Shown in pieces: positions 47,184 to 53,696 of a stretch of DNA of 64,000 bases. Each line of letters begins with the position of its first letter. Position 1 is the first letter of the stretch. Source of the stretch: Flavobacterium filum DSM 17961 (lineage in GTDB: Bacteria; Bacteroidota; Bacteroidia; Flavobacteriales; Flavobacteriaceae); contig NZ_AUDM01000013.1 in the NCBI RefSeq assembly GCF_000425465.1, positions 1 through 64,000 of the forward strand, given 5' to 3'. A program made the translations under genes and the position numbers. The notes beneath the pieces were generated by a model that was given only the letters and a program-made list of their open reading frames with translations, was not told the DNA's origin and ran no database searches.

Positions 47184-47765
47184 TCATTTGTAAGATGATG
47201 TTAATTCTACCCAATTTTTTAGTATTGTTTTTCCATCCGGTGTTAAAATACTTTCCGGATGAAATTGCACGCCTTTAACATCTAAATTGTTATGTTTGAT
47301 GGACATGATTTGTTGTTCTTCATCAATTGAAGTTACTTCCAAAACTTCAGGAACAGCATCAGGATTCATCACCCATGAATGGTATCTTCCAACAAGAATA
47401 TTTTTAGGTAAACCATTAAAAAGTGAATCTTCTGATACAAGGGTAATTTCAGAAGATTTTCCGTGATGTACTTTATTTAAATTAAGTAAATTACCTCCAA
47501 ATACTTCTGCAATTGCTTGAAGTCCTAAACAGATGCCTAATATACTTTTTGACGGAGCATAGTGTTGTATTACTTCTTTCAATAATCCGGCTTCTGATGG
47601 CAAACCCGGACCAGGAGAAAGCAATATTTTATCGAATTTTTCAAGTTCATCCAATTCAAATTCATCATTGCGATAAACGGTAACTTGACAATTTAAATCC
47701 TCTAAATAATGTACTAAATTATAGGTGAAACTGTCGTAATTGTCGATGATGACTACTTTTTTCAT
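47184..47765 (-). CDS. Glutamine amidotransferase, anthranilate/aminodeoxychorismate synthase component II
   Basis: A 193-residue class I amidotransferase: nucleophile in ILGICLGLQAIAEVFGG, catalytic His/Glu in VQFHPESILTPDGK, oxyanion loop in LLSPGPGLPSEAG. It supplies ammonia for chorismate amination. Sequence alone does not separate TrpG from PabA. No trp genes or pabB are adjacent, so I leave the symbol blank; both roles may be served by one subunit. Confidence 0.92.
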   Translation of the reverse strand: MKKVVIIDNYDSFTYNLVHYLEDLNCQVTVYRNDEFELDELEKFDKILLSPGPGLPSEAGLLKEVIQHYAPSKSILGICLGLQAIAEVFGGNLLNLNKVHHGKSSEITLVSEDSLFNGLPKNILVGRYHSWVMNPDAVPEVLEVTSIDEEQQIMSIKHNNLDVKGVQFHPESILTPDGKTILKNWVELTSSYK

Positions 47766-47817
47766 ATTGAATTTTAGAAAAGTAAAAGTAGCAATAAATT
47801 AACCTATAAAACAAAAA

Positions 47818-47843
47818 AATCCTGACACTTTCGTATCAGGATT
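47818..47843 (-). terminator. Terminator after the YceI operon
   Basis: AATCCTGA (47818-47825) and TCAGGATT (47836-47843) form an 8-bp stem. The A run to its left is a T run in the minus-strand transcript, so it ends the marR-nitroreductase-yceI operon. Confidence 0.88.
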
Positions 47844-47865
47844 CTGCAATTTTTCCCATTTATGA

Positions 47866-48435
47866 TTAGTACACTAAGGTAACCGTCAATTCGAAATTGT
47901 CATCGATAGCTTTATCGCCTAAATTATCAAAGAACGAACCTGAACCATATTTAATGTCATATTTTGTTCTGTCCACTTTGAATGAAGTTCTAGCAGTTCC
48001 AGCACCAATTGCAAGGTCAAAAGTTACAGGTAATGTTTTTCCTTTGATGGTTAAATCAGCCGTAACGGTATAAATATCGCTTCCTTTTGCAGCAATTTTT
48101 TTGAATTCTAAAGTTGAAGTACCAAATTTATCTACTCCGAAGAAATCATCTGCTTTCAAGTGACCTTCTAATTTTTCTTTTCCTTTTCCGGCTGCTAAGT
48201 CAGCTACCGCAATAGAATTCATGTCAACCACAAAAGAACCACCTTTTAATTTGTTTTTTTCGAAAACCAATGTTCCTGAGCTAAAGTTGATGGTACCATC
48301 ATGTTGTCCTGTTACTTTTTTTCCAACCCAAGTAATTTTACTTTTTTCAAGGTTAATTTTTTTGTTTTGAGCAGTAGCCGTTAATGTGGTTGCTGCTACA
48401 AATAAAGCTAATGCAATTGTTTTTAAATTTTTCAT
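47866..48435 (-). CDS. YceI family exported protein
   Basis: A 189-residue exported protein with signal peptide MKNLKTIALALFVAATTLTATAQ. The mature part matches the lipocalin-like YceI fold: KSKITWVGKKVTGQHDGTINF, GSFVVDMNSI, HLKADDFFGVDKFGTSTLEFKK and TIKGKTLPVTFDLAIG. Members bind isoprenoid-type lipids in the periplasm. It is the third gene of an operon with MarR and a nitroreductase. Confidence 0.93.
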   Translation of the reverse strand: MKNLKTIALALFVAATTLTATAQNKKINLEKSKITWVGKKVTGQHDGTINFSSGTLVFEKNKLKGGSFVVDMNSIAVADLAAGKGKEKLEGHLKADDFFGVDKFGTSTLEFKKIAAKGSDIYTVTADLTIKGKTLPVTFDLAIGAGTARTSFKVDRTKYDIKYGSGSFFDNLGDKAIDDNFELTVTLVY

Positions 48436-48460
48436 TGTTTTCTAGTTTTAAAGTTATTGA

Positions 48461-49093
48461 TTATAAATTGATAAATAATTCGTTAATAGGTTTACGCACT
48501 TTTGCATAATGTTGCGTGGCATCTTCTTCATGACGATAACCGATTGTGGCTAATAAAGAGGCGTTCAATCCTTTTGCGGGCAAACCTAAAATTTCATTCA
48601 CTTTTTCCGGTTCAAAACCTTCCATTGGAGTAACATCAATTTTTAATTCAGCAGCAGCATTCATTAAATTAGCTAATGCTAAGTAGGTTTGTTTTGATGT
48701 CCACACATTGCGTTGTTCTTCCGGTAAACCTGTAATTTTCATTTTCATGAAATCGGCATAACCTTTCACACTTTCAACAGAAATTCCTCTGGTTTCTGAC
48801 ATTAAGTTGATGTAATTGTCAATTTCAGTTTCTCCAAAGTTAGTGATGTTGGCAAAAACCAATAGGTGAGAAGCATCCACAATTTGGGTTTGGCCCCAAG
48901 CAGCCGGTTGAATTTGTGCTCTTACTTCAGGATTTTCAATAATTAAAATTTTATAAGGTTGTAAGCCATAAGAAGAAGTGCTCAATTGAATGGCTTCTTT
49001 TAACGTTTCAAAGTCCTCATTTGAAATTTTTTTGGAAGCATCAAACTTTTTCGTAGCATAACGCCATTTTTGATTGGTAATAAAATCGCTCAT
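48461..49093 (-). CDS. Nitroreductase family NAD(P)H-dependent oxidoreductase
   Basis: A 210-residue flavoprotein with the FMN-binding nitroreductase fold: WRYATKKFD at the N terminus, LSTSSYGLQPYKILII (FMN contacts), and LAALMNAAAELKIDVTPMEGF-like central helix and ATIGYRHEEDATQHYAKVR at the C terminus. It is likely to reduce quinones or nitro compounds. It is encoded 11 bases after MarR and 25 bases before YceI, so its expression probably responds to the ligand of that regulator. Confidence 0.92.
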   Translation of the reverse strand: MSDFITNQKWRYATKKFDASKKISNEDFETLKEAIQLSTSSYGLQPYKILIIENPEVRAQIQPAAWGQTQIVDASHLLVFANITNFGETEIDNYINLMSETRGISVESVKGYADFMKMKITGLPEEQRNVWTSKQTYLALANLMNAAAELKIDVTPMEGFEPEKVNEILGLPAKGLNASLLATIGYRHEEDATQHYAKVRKPINELFINL

Positions 49094-49104
49094 TTTTTTT
49101 TAAG

Positions 49105-49560
49105 TTAAATTGTTCTGTATTTTTCTAATAAATTGTTCAAATTTTCTAATTCTTTTGAAGATAAATTATTGGAAAACAACCTCTCGTGTGCTTCAATTTT
49201 GGGATCTAACTCCGCTAATAGTTGTAAACCTTTTTCAGTAATGGTCACTTCCATTTTGCGTCTGTTTTCTTCGCAAATTTCTCTGTTTACTAATCCTTTT
49301 AAAAGTAATTTATCTACTAAACGTGTCGTGTTACTCGTTTTAGCAATCATGCGTTCTTGTATCACACACATGTTGGCAGGTTTTCCTTTTTGCCCACGAA
49401 GAATACGCAACACATTAAACTGTTCAACTGACAAATCAAAGGATTTTAAAATCTCATTAAACGCATCCGCAATCACATTTTGAGTGAACATAATGTTTAA
49501 CACTGTTCGCTTTTCAACGCTGATGGGAGAATTGGATTTGATGATTTCTTCTATCTTCAT
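49105..49560 (-). CDS. MarR family transcriptional regulator
   Basis: A 151-residue winged-helix repressor. EQFNVLRILRGQKGKPANMCVIQERM is the first DNA-binding part, SNTTRLVDKLLLKGLVNREICEENRRKMEVTITEKG the recognition helix and wing. It leads an operon with a nitroreductase and YceI. The three palindromes of its own promoter (TTGTA-N2-TACAA) are good candidates for its operators, so it probably represses itself and the two enzymes until a phenolic or oxidative signal appears. Confidence 0.93.
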   Translation of the reverse strand: MKIEEIIKSNSPISVEKRTVLNIMFTQNVIADAFNEILKSFDLSVEQFNVLRILRGQKGKPANMCVIQERMIAKTSNTTRLVDKLLLKGLVNREICEENRRKMEVTITEKGLQLLAELDPKIEAHERLFSNNLSSKELENLNNLLEKYRTI

Positions 49561-49619
49561 TTGTAATTACAAAATTTGTATGTACAAATGTAGTGGTTTA
49601 AATTAATTGTATATACAAA
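49561..49619 (-). promoter_or_regulatory. marR operon promoter covered by three matching palindromes
   Basis: Three copies of TTGTA-N2-TACAA lie at 49561-49572, 49576-49587 (within the larger palindrome ATTTGTATGTACAAAT, 49574-49589) and 49607-49618. The -7 element TACATTTG (49585-49592) overlaps the second copy and a -33 TTTG (49616-49619) overlaps the third; the first covers the start of the message. Centres are 15 and 31 bases apart. Confidence 0.8.
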
Positions 49620-49693
49620 TGTCTATTAAATTTTTGTTAAAGATTTTTTAGCAGAGCGGTGAAGGCTTAATTTTATGGGATAATTGTACTGTA

Positions 49694-50230
49694 ATGAAAC
49701 GATATAAAACAATAATTTTATTAATTCTGTTTCAATTTGTATGCATTTTGAATGGTTTTTCACAAGAGAAATCTATTCCTAAATCATTAAAAGTATACGA
49801 AAAAGACGGAATTAAAGCAAAATCGTTTACTTTTGAGGGTATAGAATCGTATTTAAATCAAAAGAATGATACGCTTTATGTGATTAATTTTTGGGCCACT
49901 TGGTGTGTACCGTGTGTGAAAGAATTGCCTCATTTTGAAAAGCTAAACCAAAAATACAAAAACGGAAAGTTTAAAATGATTTTAGTAAGTTTAGATTTTC
50001 CAAAAATGATTGAAAGCCGAGTGATACCATTCATTAAACAAAAAAAATTAAAAGCAGAAGTGATTGTTTTGAATGATCCTGATGCCAACAGTTGGATTGA
50101 AAAAGTAGCCAAAGAGTGGTCGGGAGCCATTCCGGCAACGGTTATATATAGAAATGATACGCGAAAGTTCTATGAACAATCCTTTACCGAACAAGAATTA
50201 GAAACAGAAATACAATCATTTATTAACTAA
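49694..50230 (+). CDS. TlpA-like thioredoxin-fold protein
   Basis: A 178-residue exported thioredoxin-fold protein. A signal peptide (KTIILLILFQFVCILNGFSQ) precedes NFWATWCVPCVKELPHFEKL, which holds the CxxC redox pair, and GAIPATVIYRND, with the cis-proline. TlpA-like proteins reduce disulfides in the periplasm. The next gene, another thioredoxin-like protein, follows 11 bases later, so they form a pair. Confidence 0.9.
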   Translation: MKRYKTIILLILFQFVCILNGFSQEKSIPKSLKVYEKDGIKAKSFTFEGIESYLNQKNDTLYVINFWATWCVPCVKELPHFEKLNQKYKNGKFKMILVSLDFPKMIESRVIPFIKQKKLKAEVIVLNDPDANSWIEKVAKEWSGAIPATVIYRNDTRKFYEQSFTEQELETEIQSFIN

Positions 50231-50241
50231 AAATTGAAACG

Positions 50242-50850
50242 ATGAAAAAATTTAAAATTGCTTTTTTTGTATTGACTATTGGAGTTATAACGGCTTTTAC
50301 AACGTTGAATCCAAGTGGTTATGAAATTGGATCAATCGCCACCGATTTTTCACTTAAAAATGTAGATAATAAAAAAGTCTCATTAAAAGATTTTGAAGAT
50401 GCCAAAGGTTTTATTGTCATTTTTACCTGCAATCATTGTCCGTATGCTGTGGCCTATGAAGATAGAATTATCGAGTTAGACAAAAAATATAAAAAGTTAG
50501 GTTATCCGGTTATTGCTATTAATCCGAATAATCCGGAAAAACAAAAAGATGATAGCTTTGACAAAATGAAAGTCCGTGCCAAAGAAAAAGGATTTACATT
50601 TCCGTATTTATTTGATGATGGACAAAAAATTTATCCGCAATACGGAGCAACCAAAACCCCACATGTTTACATTCTACAAAAAACAGAAAAAGGAAACGTA
50701 GTCCAATATATTGGTGCCATCGACGATAATCACAGTGATGCATCAGCCGTAAAACAAAAATACGTGGAAGAAGCAATTGATGCATTATTAAAAAATCAAG
50801 AAGTAAGAATAAAAACAACCAAAGCGATAGGCTGTTCGATAAAAGCATAG
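50242..50850 (+). CDS. Thioredoxin/peroxiredoxin-like protein with CNHC motif
   Basis: A 202-residue protein with an N-terminal hydrophobic export segment (FKIAFFVLTIGVITAFTTL) and a redoxin domain: DFSLKNVDNKKVSL, FTCNHCPYAVAYEDR with the CxxC motif CNHC, and GATKTPHVYILQ with the cis-proline. The family is often called a thioredoxin-family or AhpC/TSA-like protein. It is paired with the TlpA-like gene upstream. A long periodic array follows its stop codon. Confidence 0.9.
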   Translation: MKKFKIAFFVLTIGVITAFTTLNPSGYEIGSIATDFSLKNVDNKKVSLKDFEDAKGFIVIFTCNHCPYAVAYEDRIIELDKKYKKLGYPVIAINPNNPEKQKDDSFDKMKVRAKEKGFTFPYLFDDGQKIYPQYGATKTPHVYILQKTEKGNVVQYIGAIDDNHSDASAVKQKYVEEAIDALLKNQEVRIKTTKAIGCSIKA

Positions 50851-50852
50851 AA

Positions 50853-50991
50853 GAGGTACTAAGGTGCTAAGGCACTGAGGGACTAAGGTAAATTTACTAA
50901 ATTTGTATTTTATAACACTTTCTCCTCAGAACCTCAGTATCTTAGAACCTTATGACCTTAGTCCCTTAGAACCTTAGTAAATCAGCACCTC
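50853..50991. repeat. Large 8-base periodic inverted array (12 units)
   Basis: Four CTNAGGNN octamers (50859-50890) are followed, after a 34-base spacer, by eight octamers of the CTNAGNNN family in the complementary orientation (50925-50988). Left and right halves pair over about 36 bases with several mismatches. It fills most of the gap between the thioredoxin and rhodanese genes; no gene is present in it. Confidence 0.85.
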
Positions 50992-50998
50992 AAAAAAA

Positions 50999-51313
50999 AT
51001 GAATCTACAACAACAACAATGGTGGGCCGATGCCCTAAACGATGAAAACGCAGTCATTCTAGATGTGCGTACACCGGAAGAATTTGAAAACGGAATGATT
51101 CCAAATGCCATCAACATCGATATTTATAAAGGACAAGGTTTTATATACCTATTGGAAGAATTGGACAAATCAAAAACGTATTACGTCTATTGTCATGCCG
51201 GTAGCAGAAGTGCAAAAGCGTGTGAAGTCATGCAACATCTAGGCTTTGAAAAAACATTCAACCTTTTAGGTGGAATTTCAGCATGGAACGGTCCGGTTGT
51301 TGAACCAAACTAA
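50999..51313 (+). CDS. Single-domain rhodanese-like protein
   Basis: A 104-residue rhodanese domain. DVRTPEEFENGMIPNAINIDI is the CH2A-type block, and YCHAGSRSAKA is the active-site loop with the sulfur-accepting cysteine. It is short and cytoplasmic, and probably carries sulfane sulfur. The DUF2892 gene 69 bases downstream makes the pair equivalent to the two domains of YgaP. Confidence 0.92.
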   Translation: MNLQQQQWWADALNDENAVILDVRTPEEFENGMIPNAINIDIYKGQGFIYLLEELDKSKTYYVYCHAGSRSAKACEVMQHLGFEKTFNLLGGISAWNGPVVEPN

Positions 51314-51382
51314 TTGATAAAATCGTATTTTCTATTCTTTTTTTTCATAATTTTATAATCAATAACCCAAAAAATAATCTTT

Positions 51383-51598
51383 ATGAAAAAAAATGTAGGC
51401 AATACAGATCGCTTTGTTAGAGTCATGTTTGGCATCATACTGTTGATTTTATTTATGTCTGGTGCAATAGAAAACAACCTGGTACAATGGATTGTCTTGG
51501 GCGTAAGCTTAATTTTAATCATTACGGCTTTTGCCACTTTTTGTCCGTTGTATGCTTTGGTGGGTAAAAACACTTGCGAAGTGAAGAAAAAGAAATAA
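51383..51598 (+). CDS. DUF2892 (YgaP transmembrane-type) small membrane protein
   Basis: A 71-residue protein with NVGNTDRFVRVMFGIILLILF and two helices, then FATFCPLYALVGKNTCEVKKKK. This is the YgaP-like DUF2892 family, a membrane anchor that in E. coli is fused to rhodanese. Here it is a separate gene after a rhodanese. Confidence 0.9.
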   Translation: MKKNVGNTDRFVRVMFGIILLILFMSGAIENNLVQWIVLGVSLILIITAFATFCPLYALVGKNTCEVKKKK

Positions 51599-51621
51599 TT
51601 TATGGCTACCATAAAGAACTG

Positions 51622-51647
51622 AACCACGGATATTCGTGGTTTTTTTA
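51622..51647 (+). terminator. Terminator after the DUF2892 gene
   Basis: AACCACG (51622-51628), loop GATATT, CGTGGTT (51635-51641), followed by a T run. Confidence 0.9.
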
Positions 51648-51711
51648 TGCAAAAAAGTGATAAAATAAGCAAACGATTTCCTATTTTAGCGATTCGATTC
51701 AATTACAGTTT

Positions 51712-52569
51712 ATGATTACAGAAGCCCAATTTCAACACGAGTTAAACCTTATCATTCAAAACGGAATCAGAGAAGATATAGGCGAAGGCGATCATAGTTC
51801 CTTAGCTTGTATTCCAATCTCAGCGACCGGAAAAGCGAAATTATTGGTAAAAGATGAAGGAATTATTGCCGGAGTTGAATTTGCTAAAATGATTTTTAAT
51901 CATGTGGATGCCGATTTAAATGTGGAAACTTTTATTCAAGATGGAAGTTCTGTCAAGTATGGCGATGTTGTTTTTTTTGTTTCAGGAAGTTCGCAATCGA
52001 TTTTAAAAGCGGAACGGTTGGTGCTCAATTCGATGCAACGCATGAGTGCGATTGCCACCAAGACCAAAAAATATGTGGATTTATTGGAAGGAACCCAAAC
52101 AAAAGTATTAGACACCCGAAAAACTACTCCCGGATTTCGTGCAGCAGAAAAATGGGCCGTGAAAATTGGTGGAGGAGAAAATCATCGGTTTGCGTTGTAT
52201 GATATGATTATGCTGAAAGACAATCACAATGATTTTGCAGGCGGAATTTCAAAAGCAATTCAAAAAACGAAAGATTATTTAACCAAAAACAAATTGGATT
52301 TAAAAATCATTGTGGAAGCCAGAAATCTTGGTGAAGTAGAAGAAATCCTTAATAGTGGTGGTGTTTACCGTATTTTATTAGACAATTTTGATTATGAAAT
52401 GACAAAAGCTGCCGTTGCTTTAATTGGAAATCAATGCCTAACCGAAAGTTCCGGGAACATTAATGAAAAAACTATTCGTCACTACGCTGAATGTGGGGTG
52501 AATTATATTTCATCCGGTGCGTTGACCCATTCGGTGTATAATATGGATTTGAGTTTGAAGGCTTTTTAG
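51712..52569 (+). CDS. nadC: Nicotinate-nucleotide pyrophosphorylase (carboxylating)
   Basis: A 285-residue quinolinate phosphoribosyltransferase of NAD synthesis. It shows the helical N terminus with EDIGEGDHSS, the core RLVLNSMQRMSAIATKTKKYVDLL, DTRKTTPGFRAAEKWAVKIGGGENHRFALYDMIMLKDNH, and a C-terminal GVNYISSGALTHS phosphate-binding loop. Full length. No nadA or nadB is adjacent. Confidence 0.96.
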   Translation: MITEAQFQHELNLIIQNGIREDIGEGDHSSLACIPISATGKAKLLVKDEGIIAGVEFAKMIFNHVDADLNVETFIQDGSSVKYGDVVFFVSGSSQSILKAERLVLNSMQRMSAIATKTKKYVDLLEGTQTKVLDTRKTTPGFRAAEKWAVKIGGGENHRFALYDMIMLKDNHNDFAGGISKAIQKTKDYLTKNKLDLKIIVEARNLGEVEEILNSGGVYRILLDNFDYEMTKAAVALIGNQCLTESSGNINEKTIRHYAECGVNYISSGALTHSVYNMDLSLKAF

Positions 52570-52577
52570 GAGTTGGG

Positions 52578-52700
52578 AGTGTTCAGTCGAAGTTTTCAGT
52601 CGCAGTCGCAGTTTTCAATTATAGAAGTAATTTGGGAATTAAGAAATCAGTTTTAACCAGCGTTTTGCTTTAGCAAATCTGTTCCGATAGCTATCGGAAT
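52578..52700. repeat. Short periodic stretch and a perfect 18-base palindrome between nadC and yihY
   Basis: CAGTCG/CAGTTTT words with a 6- to 7-base spacing occupy 52583-52616. Further on, TTCCGATAGCTATCGGAA (52682-52699) is a perfect palindrome flanked by AAATCTG and TCTGCG, a form I recall as recurrent between genes of Flavobacteria. No gene is seen in this 176-base gap. Confidence 0.7.
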
Positions 52701-52745
52701 CTGCGTTTCAAAACAATTAAAAATAATAGTTCATAAGACAAAAAC

Positions 52746-53672
52746 ATGTCATTAGAAATAGAAGAAAAACTCGAAAAAATTCCGGTAATTAACCATTTGG
52801 TCAGGTTGATGAAAAATATCAAATTACCTTGGTTAGAGGGTTTGTCGTTTTATGATTTGATTGAGTTATATATTTTAGGTATTGCCAAAGGTGCTTTTTC
52901 ATATCGTGCCGGTGCCATTGCGTTTAGTTTCTTTATGGCATTGTTTCCGTTTGCATTATTCATTTTGAATTTAATTCCGTTTATTCCGATTGACAATTTT
53001 CAAGTTGATTTTTTACATTTCGTAGAAGATGGTGTTCCGCCCAATACGTTTGAAGCCATTAAATCCATTATTGATGATATTTTGAACAATAGTTATAAAG
53101 GATTACTTTCTTCCGGTTTTATTTTGTCCATTTTTTTAATGTCGAATGGAATTAACGCTATTCTTGGCGGATTTGAAACATCTTATCACATTACCATTTC
53201 CCGCAGTTTTATTCGACAATATTTGATTGCATTAGGAATGTCGATACTATTTTCTCTTATTTTAATCATCACAGTTGCGGCCATCGTAGTTTCAGAAGTA
53301 TTCATTCAGAAAATTCAATTGCATGAAATCGTTGATACCGATATATCATTGATTCAAATTATTCGATTTGGTTTTGTTATCTTAATGATTTTAATCACGA
53401 CATCGTTGCTGTTTAAATTCGGAACCAAACAAACGTCAAAAATTGCTTTCATTAGTATTGGTTCGGTATTTACAACGATTCTAATTATTTTATCTTCCTA
53501 TGTTTTCGGAATTTATGTGGTGAAATTTGCTAAATACAACGAACTTTACGGTTCAATCGGAACCTTGTTGATTTTAATGTTTTACATTTGGATAAATTGC
53601 ATGGTTTTATTGTTGGGTTTTGAACTCAATGCGACTATCAATAAACTTAAAAGAAAAAACCTTTACGATTAA
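52746..53672 (+). CDS. YihY/BrkB family membrane protein
   Basis: A 308-residue inner-membrane protein with about six helices. It has AKGAFSYRAGAIAFSFFMALFPFALFILNLIPF, the family block with a conserved alanine-rich helix pair, and GSIGTLLILMFYIWINCMVLLLGFELNA at the end. Older names call it ribonuclease BN or a virulence factor; it is neither an RNase by sequence nor known to have a defined function here. Confidence 0.9.
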   Translation: MSLEIEEKLEKIPVINHLVRLMKNIKLPWLEGLSFYDLIELYILGIAKGAFSYRAGAIAFSFFMALFPFALFILNLIPFIPIDNFQVDFLHFVEDGVPPNTFEAIKSIIDDILNNSYKGLLSSGFILSIFLMSNGINAILGGFETSYHITISRSFIRQYLIALGMSILFSLILIITVAAIVVSEVFIQKIQLHEIVDTDISLIQIIRFGFVILMILITTSLLFKFGTKQTSKIAFISIGSVFTTILIILSSYVFGIYVVKFAKYNELYGSIGTLLILMFYIWINCMVLLLGFELNATINKLKRKNLYD

Positions 53673-53696
53673 TTTTCAACGCCAAAAAACGAATAT

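Noticed and set aside
50853..50991. CRISPR array
   Set aside because: Units are 8 bases with no conserved repeat and spacer structure, and no cas genes are in the window.
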